Positions 16,896 to 25,121 of a DNA stretch of 64,000 bases are shown piece after piece. Both the position numbers and the translations under genes were made by a program. The stretch spans positions 1 through 64,000 of the forward strand of contig JACRAF010000017.1 in the NCBI GenBank assembly GCA_016213505.1, written 5' to 3'. Source of the DNA: Devosia nanyangense (lineage in GTDB: Bacteria; Pseudomonadota; Alphaproteobacteria; Rhizobiales; Devosiaceae). The notes under the pieces were generated by a model, which was given only the letters and a program-made list of their open reading frames with translations, was not told where the DNA came from and ran no database searches. Each line of letters opens with the position of its first letter. Within the stretch, counting starts at the first letter, position 1.

Positions 16896-18665
16896 ATGGA
16901 ATACGGCAGCGACCATTCCAACTCGGCGGTTCTCGGCAGCACGGGCGGTCCCATCGGGCATGTGCTTTCGGTGCGCGGATCAGAAGCCCATATCGGCCTC
17001 CCGGCGCCCTGGCCCGACGAAACGATGCGGGCGACGGTCGGCAAGTTCCTCGCCATCAAGGCCGGACCGCACGACCTGGTTGGCATGATCACCGAAGTCT
17101 CGGCCCGCCATCCCTCCGGCGAGATGGAGCAGCAGCACCGCGCCATCGCGCGGGTCGCGCTGATGGGCGAGATCGTCCGCGGCGCCGACGGCGTGCAGGC
17201 CTTCCGGCGCGGCGTTTCCGAGTACCCGGCAATCGGCGACGCCGCCGATCTGGTGAGCAGCGAGCACCTGAGGCTGATCTACACGCCGGCGGGGATGCGG
17301 ACCATCAATGTCGGCCATCTCATCCACGACAGCTCGATCCCGGCCCATATCGATGTCGACAGCCTGGTGTCCAAACATTTCGCCATTCTCGGATCGACCG
17401 GCGTCGGCAAGTCCAGCGGCGTCACCATCATCCTCGAGGAAATCCTCAAGGCCCGCCCCGACCTCAGGGTGTTCCTGCTCGACGGGCACAACGAATACGG
17501 GCGCAGCTTCGGCGATAGGGCCAACGTCATCAGCCCGCGCACGCTGAAGCTGCCGTTCTGGCTGTTCAATTTCGAGGAACTGACCGACGTCATCTATGGT
17601 GGCCGCCCGGCAGTCGCCGAGGAAATCGAGATCCTCGGCGAGCTGATCCCGATCGCCAAGAGCGCCTACCTCCAATACAAATCGGCGAGCGACCGTTTCG
17701 GCATCAAGAAGAACGATCCCAAGCGCACCGGCTACACCGTCGATACGCCGGTTCCCTACCTGCTGCAGGATCTGCTGGCGCTCATCGACGACCGCATGGG
17801 CAAGCTCGAGAACCGATCGTCGCGGATGAACTACCACCGGCTGATGATGCGGATCGAAACGATCAAGAACGACCCGCGATACGCCTTCATGTTCGAGAAC
17901 GCCAGCGTCGGCGGCGACACCATGGTGAGCCTGTTGAGCCACCTGTTCCGGCTCGAGCCCGACGGCAAGCCGATGACGATCATGCAACTCGCCGGCCTGC
18001 CGGTCGAAGTGGTCGACGCGGTGGTCTGCGTGCTGTGCCGGCTGGCCTTCGATTTCGGGCTATGGAGCGACGGCGCGATGCCGCTGCTGTTCGTCTGCGA
18101 GGAGGCGCATCGCTACGCCGCCGCCGACCGCTCGATCGGCTTCGGCCCGACCCGCCGAGCGCTGGCCCGCATCGCCAAGGAGGGCCGCAAATACGGCCTG
18201 TTCCTCGGGCTGGTGACGCAGCGGCCGGCCGAGCTCGACCCGACCATCATCTCGCAATGCTCGACGCTGTTCGCCATGCGCATGGCCAACGACCACGACC
18301 AGGCGCTGCTGCGCTCCGCCGTCGCCGACGCGGCGCTCAATCTGCTCGATTTCGTGCCCTCGCTGGGCACCGGCGAGGTCGTCGGTTTCGGCGAAGGCAT
18401 GCCGATGCCGGCCCGGCTGACGTTCCGAACGCTGGCCCAGGAAGCGATACCGCACAGCGACTCGGCCGTCGCCGCGGCGGCCGACAGCGATGGCCGCTCG
18501 CAGCACGAGTTCATCAAGGCGGTTGTCGATCGCTGGCGCGGCGCGTCGAGGGACGAGACGGCCTCGGCCGGGCGCGAACCCCAGCCCGAGGTACCGACCG
18601 AGCAACCGGGCCTCGCCATATCGCGCCTGCTCGACGACGCGCGCATGCAAATCCTCAAGCGCTAG
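16896..18665 (+). CDS. HerA-type ATPase (DUF87, FtsK/HerA superfamily)
   Basis: 589 residues from the ATG at 16896 (MEYGSDHSN). An N-terminal HAS-barrel-like domain (about 1-140) precedes the ATPase domain with Walker A FAILGSTGVGKSSG, DGHNEYGRSF, Walker B LLFVCEEAHRY and the RIAKEGRKYG...TQRPAELDP segment. HerA ATPases drive DNA translocation with the nuclease NurA, or pair with SIR2-type effectors in phage defence. No NurA, SIR2 or other nuclease gene is adjacent, so this looks like a stand-alone copy. It is followed 19 bases later by a GGDEF-EAL gene. Confidence 0.88.
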   Translation: MEYGSDHSNSAVLGSTGGPIGHVLSVRGSEAHIGLPAPWPDETMRATVGKFLAIKAGPHDLVGMITEVSARHPSGEMEQQHRAIARVALMGEIVRGADGVQAFRRGVSEYPAIGDAADLVSSEHLRLIYTPAGMRTINVGHLIHDSSIPAHIDVDSLVSKHFAILGSTGVGKSSGVTIILEEILKARPDLRVFLLDGHNEYGRSFGDRANVISPRTLKLPFWLFNFEELTDVIYGGRPAVAEEIEILGELIPIAKSAYLQYKSASDRFGIKKNDPKRTGYTVDTPVPYLLQDLLALIDDRMGKLENRSSRMNYHRLMMRIETIKNDPRYAFMFENASVGGDTMVSLLSHLFRLEPDGKPMTIMQLAGLPVEVVDAVVCVLCRLAFDFGLWSDGAMPLLFVCEEAHRYAAADRSIGFGPTRRALARIAKEGRKYGLFLGLVTQRPAELDPTIISQCSTLFAMRMANDHDQALLRSAVADAALNLLDFVPSLGTGEVVGFGEGMPMPARLTFRTLAQEAIPHSDSAVAAAADSDGRSQHEFIKAVVDRWRGASRDETASAGREPQPEVPTEQPGLAISRLLDDARMQILKR

Positions 18666-18684
18666 CGTTCCGGTCCCGCCGGCG

Positions 18685-20304
18685 ATGACCGATCCGCTGC
18701 CCACCGCTGCCCTGCTCGAGCTGCTCGACGGCCTGCCCGTCGGCATCGCCGTGGCGCGCTCGGGGGTGCCGGTCTACGCCAACGCGGCGGGCCTCGCGCA
18801 TGCCGCCCTGCCGGCCGGCGCCGGCAATGCGGCAACGACCGACGGCCGCACCCTCAGGGTCGAGCAGCTGACGCTGCCGGTCGCCGGTGCGCCCCTCGAG
18901 GTCCGGCTCTCCACCGATGTCACCGAGCAGCGCCGGCTCGAGGACGATCTCTACCGGCGCGCCTATTTCGACGGGCTCACCGGGCTGCCCAATCGTGACC
19001 TGATGGAACGCACGGTCGCGGCGATGGTCGAGGCGAGTGGCGGCTCGCAGGTCTTCGCCCTCGCCTTCGTCGACCTCGACGGCTTCAAGGCCATCAACGA
19101 CTATTTCGGTCACGCCATCGGCGATGCCCTGCTCGTCAAGATCGCCGAACGGCTCTCGGCCCAGCTGCGGCCGACCGACATGCTGGCCCGGGTCGGCGGC
19201 GACGAGTTCGTGCTGCTGCTCTCGCCGGTGGCCTCGAAGGAGGCGCTGGCCATCGATATCCAGCGCTTCCTCGAGCGGCTCAAATCGCCGTTCTTCATCG
19301 AGGGCAGCGAGGTCCTCGCCTCGGCCTCGATCGGCATCAGTCTCTATCCGGCGGACGGCGCCAGCTACCAGACGCTGTGCGCCAATGCCGACCGGGCGAT
19401 GTACCGCGGCAAGGGCGGCGCCAAAGGGACCGTGCACTTCTTCAATCAGGCCGTGGATCGCGCCGCCAGCGAGCGGGCCAGGACCGAGCAGCGCCTGCGA
19501 CTGGCCATTCGCGACCGCCGGCTCACCTGCGCCTATCAGCCGAAAGTGGATTTTCGCTCCAACGAGATGGTCGGCTTCGAGGTGCTGCTGCGCTGGCGCG
19601 ACGAGGAAGGCCTGATCCAGCCGCCCGGCGACTTCGTCAACCTCGCCGTCGAGCTCGGGCTGATGGACGAGATCACCCATCTCGTGCTCGCCGAAACCAT
19701 CGGCTCGATCGACCGCATCAACGCGGCGTTCGGGCCGACCTCGACCATCAGTCTCAACGTCGCGGCGCGGCAGGCCGACGAGCCGGTGTTCATGCGCTCG
19801 CTCTGCGAAGCGATCGCGGCCACCGGCTATGCCGGCCGCTTCATGCTGGAGCTGACCGAGGAAACGTTCCTCTCCCGCGGCCGCTTCCAGTCCGAGGTGC
19901 TGCCGATGGTGCGCGAGATCGGGGCGCGGGTGTCGATCGACGATTTCGGGGTCGGCTATTCGTCGCTGGCGGCGCTCGCCGATATCACCGCCGACGAGAT
20001 CAAGGTCGATCGCTCGTTCATCACCGCCATCCACCAGCGGCCACGCAGCCAGAGCATCCTCAAGGCCATCGAATCGCTGGCCAACGCGCTGGGCATGTCG
20101 ATCATCGTCGAGGGCGTCGAGACCTACGAGGAGCTGCTTTACCTCCAGGCGGCCACCCGCATCCGGCTCGCCCAGGGGTTCTATTTCGCCAAGCCGATGT
20201 TCCTCGACGAGCTGTCGCAGGGCGGCACGGTGTCGCACGACCTGCGGCAGGCGGCCGAGCCGGCACGCGCAGTCGAGGGCCGCATGGCCCGGTCGCGGGG
20301 CTGA
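18685..20304 (+). CDS. Cyclic di-GMP turnover protein, GGDEF and EAL domains
   Basis: 539 residues from the ATG at 18685. The first 85 residues look like a degenerate PAS fold (LPVGIAVARSGVPVYANAAG). The GGDEF domain keeps the active motif (171-175) and an I-site RPTD (162-165), so synthase activity with product inhibition is plausible. The EAL domain has EVLLRW at 299-304 in place of EALLRW but keeps SLNVA, ELTEE, DDFGVGYSS, DEIKVDRSF, VEGVET and AQGF, so phosphodiesterase activity is also possible. No membrane segment is seen. It probably shares a transcript with the HerA gene. Confidence 0.93.
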   Translation: MTDPLPTAALLELLDGLPVGIAVARSGVPVYANAAGLAHAALPAGAGNAATTDGRTLRVEQLTLPVAGAPLEVRLSTDVTEQRRLEDDLYRRAYFDGLTGLPNRDLMERTVAAMVEASGGSQVFALAFVDLDGFKAINDYFGHAIGDALLVKIAERLSAQLRPTDMLARVGGDEFVLLLSPVASKEALAIDIQRFLERLKSPFFIEGSEVLASASIGISLYPADGASYQTLCANADRAMYRGKGGAKGTVHFFNQAVDRAASERARTEQRLRLAIRDRRLTCAYQPKVDFRSNEMVGFEVLLRWRDEEGLIQPPGDFVNLAVELGLMDEITHLVLAETIGSIDRINAAFGPTSTISLNVAARQADEPVFMRSLCEAIAATGYAGRFMLELTEETFLSRGRFQSEVLPMVREIGARVSIDDFGVGYSSLAALADITADEIKVDRSFITAIHQRPRSQSILKAIESLANALGMSIIVEGVETYEELLYLQAATRIRLAQGFYFAKPMFLDELSQGGTVSHDLRQAAEPARAVEGRMARSRG

Positions 20305-20313
20305 CGCGGACGC

Positions 20314-21141
20314 CTAGACCTTGCCCGCCGGGTAGACGCCCAGCACGTGGAAATGGTCGGTGAAGAACCCCAGTTCCTCGAAGGCGAGCTGCACCGAGCG
20401 ATCGTCGGGGTGGCCCTCGATGTCGGCATAGAACTGAGTGGCGGTGAACGAGCCGTCGAGCATGTAGCTTTCGAGCTTGGTCATGTTGACGCCGTTGGTG
20501 GCAAAGCCGCCCATGGCCTTGTAGAGCGCCGCCGGCACGTTGCGGACGCGAAACACGAAGGTGGTCTTGACCTTGGTCTTACCGCGCCGGGGCGTCTCGG
20601 GGGTCTTGGAAATCACCAGGAAACGCGTGGTGTTATGGCTCGCGTCCTCGATGTTGGAAGCGAGGATATCGAGGCCATAGACTTCCGCGGCATAGCGCGA
20701 GGCGATCGCCGCCGCCGATTTGTCGCCACGCTCGGCGATCTCGCGGGCCGAGCCGGCGGTATCGGCGGCGTTGACGGTCCTGAGCCGGTGCTTGCGGATG
20801 AACTTCCGGCACTGGCCGAGCGCCACGCTCAGCGACTGCACCGACTTGACGTCTTTGAGCGTCGCCCCCTTCACCCCCAGGAGGTTCATTTCGACCCTGA
20901 GGAAGTGCTCGCCCGTGATGAACAGGCCCGATTCGGGCAACAGGTGGTAGATGTCGGTGATCCGCCCATAGAGCGAGTTTTCTACCGGGACGACGCCGTA
21001 GTCGGCTTTGCCCTTCTGCACCGCAGCGATGGTGTCCTCGAAGCTGACGCAGGGCACCGCCTGGCCGCGCGGGAACAGCGCGTGCGCCGCCGCGTGGCTG
21101 AAGGCGCCCGGTTCGCCCTGGAAGGCGATGAGTTTGGCCAT
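20314..21141 (-). CDS. pheA: Prephenate dehydratase
   Basis: 275 residues. Converts prephenate to phenylpyruvate in phenylalanine synthesis. The periplasmic-binding-like catalytic domain starts AFQGEPGAFSHAAA and includes the catalytic TRF motif in NTTRFLVISKT. A C-terminal ACT domain (about residues 190-275) carries the regulatory GALYKAMGGFA-type region, here PAALYKAMGGFATNGVNMTKLES. It is the monofunctional form without chorismate mutase. Convergent with the GGDEF-EAL gene, nine bases apart. Confidence 0.96.
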   Translation of the reverse strand: MAKLIAFQGEPGAFSHAAAHALFPRGQAVPCVSFEDTIAAVQKGKADYGVVPVENSLYGRITDIYHLLPESGLFITGEHFLRVEMNLLGVKGATLKDVKSVQSLSVALGQCRKFIRKHRLRTVNAADTAGSAREIAERGDKSAAAIASRYAAEVYGLDILASNIEDASHNTTRFLVISKTPETPRRGKTKVKTTFVFRVRNVPAALYKAMGGFATNGVNMTKLESYMLDGSFTATQFYADIEGHPDDRSVQLAFEELGFFTDHFHVLGVYPAGKV

Positions 21142-21345
21142 GAGGATGCCCCCGCGTTCACTGGGCGGCTCTATGAACCCGCCATCCGCGTCAAGTCAAC
21201 AAAGCCTTGAGCAAGCGGCAGAATCGGGGGGCTACGGGGAATTGTCGCAGGCGCCCGAAGGCCGTTGCGCGGGGTTGGGCGGCAGACTATCTTGCCGCCC
21301 GCATCGGGACGGGGGCCCCGCTCTGCCACCTGGCAGACGCGGTAT

Positions 21346-21374
21346 TTGCAGCCTTGACGCCCGTCGTCTATACC
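21346..21374 (+). promoter_or_regulatory. Candidate promoter of the cytochrome c gene
   Basis: TTGCAG (21346-21351) and TATACC (21369-21374) are 17 bases apart and end 27 bases before the ATG. The match to the consensus is moderate and was judged by eye. Confidence 0.3.
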
Positions 21375-21401
21375 CCGGCGAACAAGGCTCAAGAGACCGC
21401 A

Positions 21402-22094
21402 ATGGATTCGTTCGAACTCAACAAGATTATCGGCGCCATTCTGGGCACCCTGCTGTTCGTCATGGGGATCGGGTTCGTCGCCGAGGCGATCTACCACCCG
21501 GTCACCGGCCAGGGCCCCGGCTACGATCTGCCCGCCCCGCCCGAAGAGGGCAATGACGATGGCGGCCCGCCGCCGCCAGCCGAAATCGTATCGATCGGCA
21601 CGTTGCTCGCCGCGGCCGATCCCAAGGCCGGCGAGGCCTCCGCCAAGAAGTGCCAGGCCTGCCACGATCTCACCAGCGGTGGCCCCAACAAGACCGGCCC
21701 GAACCTCTACGACGTGGTCGAGCGTGTGATCGGCAGCCATCCGGGCTTCGGCTATTCGCCGGGCATGGTCGAGCATCAGGGCAAGGGCGACACGTGGACC
21801 TACGACGCCCTCAACCAGTTCATCATTTCGCCCAAGGCGTTCGTGCCGGGCACCAAGATGGCCTTCGCCGGCGTCAAGGACGACAAGGAGCGCGCCAACA
21901 TCATCGCCTTCCTCGCGACGCTGTCGGCTTCGCCGAAACCGTTCCCGCCGGCCGACGCGGCTCCGGTGCCGGACGCCTCGGCCTCGTCGGAAGCACCAGC
22001 TGACACTTCGTCGGAAGCGCCCGCGGCTTCGTCGGAGGCACCGGCCGCTTCATCCGAGGCTCCGGCTTCGTCCGAATCGTCGGCGGCGCAATAG
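21402..22094 (+). CDS. Membrane-anchored c-type cytochrome (CycM-like)
   Basis: 230 residues from the ATG at 21402. One N-terminal anchor (about residues 10-31, IIGAILGTLLFVMGIGFVAEA) is followed by a Pro-rich linker. The class I cytochrome domain has the haem site CQACH (about residues 84-88) and an axial Met in GTKMAFAG. The last 45 residues are an Ala/Ser/Pro/Glu-rich tail built from repeated SSEAPA units. Such anchored cytochromes carry electrons between the bc1 complex and oxidases. A terminator follows. It is divergent from pheA. Confidence 0.9.
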   Translation: MDSFELNKIIGAILGTLLFVMGIGFVAEAIYHPVTGQGPGYDLPAPPEEGNDDGGPPPPAEIVSIGTLLAAADPKAGEASAKKCQACHDLTSGGPNKTGPNLYDVVERVIGSHPGFGYSPGMVEHQGKGDTWTYDALNQFIISPKAFVPGTKMAFAGVKDDKERANIIAFLATLSASPKPFPPADAAPVPDASASSEAPADTSSEAPAASSEAPAASSEAPASSESSAAQ

Positions 22095-22121
22095 GCGAGA
22101 GCTTTCGCATCACACGAATTG

Positions 22122-22154
22122 GAGCCGTGCCCCCCGGGCGCGGCTCTTTTGTTT
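22122..22154 (+). terminator. Rho-independent terminator after the cytochrome c gene
   Basis: GAGCCG (22122-22127) pairs with CGGCTC (22141-22146), with further GC pairing inside, and is followed directly by TTTTGTTT. It lies 27 bases after the stop and before the next gene. Confidence 0.8.
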
Positions 22155-22165
22155 GAGGGGCTCCG

Positions 22166-23107
22166 ATGACGACGCTGCTGCTGCATCTCTCCGATGTCGA
22201 CGAAGCCGGGTGGACCGAGCGCTACCGCGAGGCGCTGCCGGAGGTGCGCGTCGTTCGCCGCGACGACGACTATGATCCGGCGCGCGTCGACTACGTCTTC
22301 GTCTGGAAACCGACCCCCGAGGCCTTCGACGGTCTGAGCGGCCTCAAGGCGGTGCTGTCGCTGGGCGCCGGCGTCGATGCCCTGCTCAAGCATCCGCGCC
22401 TGCCGCAAGCGCCCATCGTCCGCTTCGTCGATGCCGATCTGACCGAAAAGATGAGCGACTATGTCGTGGCGCAGGTGACCATGCATCAGCGCCTGTTCAC
22501 GCGCTTTTGCCGCGACCAGCGGGCACGGCGCTGGACGCAGATCTATCCGCCGGCGGCGTCCAACACCAAGGTCGGCATCATGGGGCTGGGAGCGCTCGGC
22601 GCCGACGCGGCGCGACGGCTGCTCGGCCTCGGCTTCGGCGTCGTCGGCTGGAGCCGGACGGCCAAGGCGATCGAGGGCGTCACCAATTTCGCCGGCGAAG
22701 CTGAGTTCGATGCCTTCCTCGCGGCGACAGATATCCTCGTCTGCCTCTTGCCGTTGACCCCCGACACCACCGGCATCCTCAACTACGAGATGTTCGGCAA
22801 GCTGCGGCGCAAGCTCGACGGCGGCCCGGTGATCGTCAACGCGGCACGCGGCGGGCACCAGCGCGAGGCCGATATCATCAAGGCGCTGGACGACGGCACG
22901 TTGGGCGCCGCAAGCCTCGACGTGTTCGAAGTCGAACCGCTCCCCGCCGCGAGCCCGCTCTGGGGCCTCGACAATTGCTACGTCACCCCGCACATCGCAG
23001 CGATCAGCAACATCGAGACGGGCGTGCGCTACTTCTCGGCAATCATCCGCGCCCACGAGGCGGGCAAGCCCCTGCCCAACGTGATCGATCGCGCACGGGG
23101 ATATTGA
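22166..23107 (+). CDS. ghrA: 2-hydroxyacid dehydrogenase, GhrA-type (glyoxylate/hydroxypyruvate reductase)
   Basis: 313 residues. NAD(P)H-dependent reduction of glyoxylate or hydroxypyruvate is the likely role. The nucleotide fold has VGIMGLGALGADAARRLLGLG. The catalytic Arg lies in NAARGGHQRE and the His in YVTPHIAAISN, with an acidic residue in DVFEVEPLP. Overall length and the N-terminal layout match GhrA rather than the longer GhrB/SerA forms. The exact substrate is not shown by the sequence. It is separated from the cytochrome gene by a terminator. Confidence 0.88.
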   Translation: MTTLLLHLSDVDEAGWTERYREALPEVRVVRRDDDYDPARVDYVFVWKPTPEAFDGLSGLKAVLSLGAGVDALLKHPRLPQAPIVRFVDADLTEKMSDYVVAQVTMHQRLFTRFCRDQRARRWTQIYPPAASNTKVGIMGLGALGADAARRLLGLGFGVVGWSRTAKAIEGVTNFAGEAEFDAFLAATDILVCLLPLTPDTTGILNYEMFGKLRRKLDGGPVIVNAARGGHQREADIIKALDDGTLGAASLDVFEVEPLPAASPLWGLDNCYVTPHIAAISNIETGVRYFSAIIRAHEAGKPLPNVIDRARGY

Positions 23108-23121
23108 GGTCGACACTCTCT

Positions 23122-23147
23122 TTCCTCCCCGCTGCGCAGGGGAGGAA
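23122..23147 (+). terminator. Perfect hairpin after ghrA, terminator-like
   Basis: TTCCTCCCC (23122-23130) and GGGGAGGAA (23139-23147) form a perfect nine-pair stem with an eight-base loop, 15 bases after the ghrA stop. There is no U-run, so it may instead be a copy of a dispersed repeat. It lies between convergent genes. Confidence 0.5.
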
Positions 23148-23186
23148 CCCGACTGCACGGCCAGCGCGTGCAACTAGACCACTGAT

Positions 23187-24107
23187 CTACAATTCCAGCT
23201 CCCAGAACTCACTGACCAGGTCTTTGCCAAAGCTGTGGTGCGGGCTGGCCTCGACCATCGTGAACCCTGCCGCCGCGTAGATGCGGCGGGCCGCTTCGAG
23301 GTTGGCCTGGGTCCACAGCCGCATTCGCCGGTAGCCGCTGTCGCGGGCGAAGGCGACCGCCTGGCGGACCAGCGTCGTGCCGAGCCCCTGCCCCCTGGTC
23401 TCGGGTTCGACATAGAGCATCCTGAGCTGCGCCGTCCCGGTGCTGCCGGCCAGCGGAATGACGAACACCGAGCCAACGATGCCGCCGTCGTGCTCGGCCA
23501 CCCACAGCGCCTTGGGCGGGGTGGCGGGCAGATCGTGAAACTCGCGATAGATGCCGGCGGCCAGCGCCTCGAAGCCGATGTCCCAGCCGAACTGCTGGTT
23601 GTAGAGCAGCCCCTGGCGGTGGATCAGCCAGCCGTATTCGCCGACACGATGCGGCCGGAGGATGATCGGACCCCGTCGCGGCGTATCGCCGAGAATGCTG
23701 CGGATAGTCGACATGGCGGCGACCAGCGCCGGACGATCGGCAGGAGCAACCGGCGCGAGGACGGCTTCGATCGCTGCGTCGTTGAGGGTTTCGAGCTCCG
23801 CCATGGCCACGTCTCCGGCCTCGCTCAGCGTGATCCGGTTGGCGCGGCGGTCGGTGGGGCTGGGCGAGAGCAGCACCAGCCCCTGGCCGAGGAATTTCTG
23901 CAGGATGCGGCTCAGATAGGCCGGATCGAGACCGAGAGACGCGGCCAGCTCGGCGCCGGTGGTGTGGCCGCGCTGGGCGATCTCGTAGAGCACGCGCCCC
24001 TCGCCGAGACTGAAGCGGCTGCGGGCGATGACCTCGTTCAACAGCCCGATCTGCCGCGTGTAGAAGCGGTTGAAGGCGCGGATCCGTGCAACGTCGTCAT
24101 CGGCCAT
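23187..24107 (-). CDS. MarR-type regulator fused to a GNAT acetyltransferase
   Basis: 306 residues from the ATG at 24107 (MADDDVARIRAFNRFYTRQIG). Residues about 1-140 are a MarR winged helix (LAASLGLDPAYLSRILQKF, then the wing SPTDRRANRITLSEAG). Residues about 150-306 are a GNAT domain with the acetyl-CoA loop VEPETRGQGLGTTLV. This two-domain protein family is widespread, but its substrates are mostly unknown. A perfect dyad lies just upstream and may be its own operator. It is divergent from tadD. Confidence 0.93.
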   Translation of the reverse strand: MADDDVARIRAFNRFYTRQIGLLNEVIARSRFSLGEGRVLYEIAQRGHTTGAELAASLGLDPAYLSRILQKFLGQGLVLLSPSPTDRRANRITLSEAGDVAMAELETLNDAAIEAVLAPVAPADRPALVAAMSTIRSILGDTPRRGPIILRPHRVGEYGWLIHRQGLLYNQQFGWDIGFEALAAGIYREFHDLPATPPKALWVAEHDGGIVGSVFVIPLAGSTGTAQLRMLYVEPETRGQGLGTTLVRQAVAFARDSGYRRMRLWTQANLEAARRIYAAAGFTMVEASPHHSFGKDLVSEFWELEL

Positions 24108-24131
24108 AATGCTGACATAAGCACCTATATC

Positions 24132-24146
24132 GTTGACTCTGTCAAC
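24132..24146. promoter_or_regulatory. Perfect dyad GTTGAC-N3-GTCAAC, candidate MarR operator
   Basis: GTTGACTCTGTCAAC is a perfect six-base inverted repeat around TCT, 25 bases upstream of the MarR-GNAT start. MarR proteins often bind such sites and repress themselves. The assignment is by position only. Confidence 0.5.
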
Positions 24147-24181
24147 TATTTCCACCTGCCCTCGCGTCCGGCGTGGCCGCC

Positions 24182-24202
24182 TTAACCCCCCATTAGGGTT
24201 AA
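24182..24202. promoter_or_regulatory. Inverted repeat TTAACCC-N7-GGGTTAA upstream of tadD
   Basis: Perfect seven-base arms (24182-24188 and 24196-24202) with a seven-base spacer, 43 bases before the tadD start. The TTAACC core recurs in front of other pilus genes in this window (see 32384-32415, 33015-33022 and 33351-33376). Confidence 0.45.
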
Positions 24203-24244
24203 TCAATTATTGCTCGGCGATGGCGCAGCCGGCGCCAGACGGGA

Positions 24245-25036
24245 ATGAGTGCTGCCGTGTTCGCGCGTGTCCTTCGTCCTTCGCTGATCTCCTTGCGGAC
24301 GCTGCTCCTCGCCGGGGTCGCCGCCATGGCGCTCGGCGCCTGCGCGACCAATCAAACCACCATGGCGCAGCCCGATTTCTCCGGCCAGAGCGCGGCGCAG
24401 TCGCAGGCGGCGCTGACCGAACTGGCAGGGCGCTACAAGGCGCGGCCGCAGGACAAGACCACCATCATCTACTATGCGGCCGCCCTGCGCGCCGCCGGCC
24501 AGCCCGAGCAGGCGGTGAGCGTGCTCGAGGCCGGTCTGTCCATCTATCGCAACGACGTCGACATCAAGGTCGCCTACGCCAAGGCGCTGGCCGCCGCGGG
24601 CCGCTTCGATCAAGCGATGAACGTCGTCGACGATGCGATCGATCCGACCGTGCCGGATTGGAACGCGCTTCTGGTCAAGGGCGCCATCCTCGATCAGAGC
24701 GGCCGCAACGAGGAGGCGCGGGCGATCTACGGCCAAGCCCTGCTGGTGGCGCCCGGTCAGGCCTCGCTCGAAGCCAATATCGGGCTCTCCTACGCCATGA
24801 CCAACGAACTCGATCAGGCCGAGGCGCATCTCAGGAAAGCCGTCGCACTGCGCGGCGCCAACAGCCAGATCCGGCAGAACCTGGCGCTCGTCATTGGCCT
24901 GCAAGGCCGCTTCGACGAATGCCGCCAGATGTTCGCGGCCGAACTCCCGCCCGACCAGGTCGAGGCCAACATGGCCTATATCCGCGCCCTGCTGACCCAG
25001 CAGAACCGCTGGGATTTGATCAAGGGCGCGACGTAG
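24245..25036 (+). CDS. tadD: TadD-like tetratricopeptide lipoprotein
   Basis: 263 residues. The signal peptide ends in the lipobox LGAC (Cys about residue 34), so it is likely anchored to the outer membrane. Several TPR units follow from about residue 60 (for example KTTIIYYAAALRAAGQPEQAVSVLEAG). TadD is the pilotin-like lipoprotein of Tad pilus systems. It is convergent with tadC, which starts the minus-strand pilus genes, with a hairpin repeat between. Confidence 0.85.
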   Translation: MSAAVFARVLRPSLISLRTLLLAGVAAMALGACATNQTTMAQPDFSGQSAAQSQAALTELAGRYKARPQDKTTIIYYAAALRAAGQPEQAVSVLEAGLSIYRNDVDIKVAYAKALAAAGRFDQAMNVVDDAIDPTVPDWNALLVKGAILDQSGRNEEARAIYGQALLVAPGQASLEANIGLSYAMTNELDQAEAHLRKAVALRGANSQIRQNLALVIGLQGRFDECRQMFAAELPPDQVEANMAYIRALLTQQNRWDLIKGAT

Positions 25037-25042
25037 CCGGAA

Positions 25043-25113
25043 GCGTGAATGGTGAATGGTGAATGGTCGCGAGAGACCGTTTCATCCCTCCATTCACAAT
25101 TCACCATTCACGC
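25043..25113. repeat. Intergenic 'ggtgaatgg' hairpin element, copy 2
   Basis: The left arm starts gcgtgaatggtgaatggtg at 25043 and the right arm ends aattcaccattcacgc at 25113. The arms are about 24 bases with one mismatch and a loop of about 23 bases. It lies between the convergent tadD and tadC genes and could act as a two-way terminator. Related to 9960-10033. Confidence 0.8.
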
Positions 25114-25121
25114 CCCTCGCG

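Noticed and set aside
16896..18665. HerA gene as part of a phage-defence system
   Set aside because: No SIR2, nuclease or other effector gene is adjacent and the neighbours look like ordinary chromosomal genes.
21207..21401. N-terminal extension of the cytochrome c
   Set aside because: The extra residues have no homology-like pattern, and a promoter-like pair lies within the stretch. The membrane anchor begins just after the ATG at 21402.
22000..22090. Short repeats near the end of the cytochrome gene as a possible CRISPR-like array
   Set aside because: The repeats are in frame and encode SSEAPA units of a low-complexity tail. There are no spacers and no cas genes.
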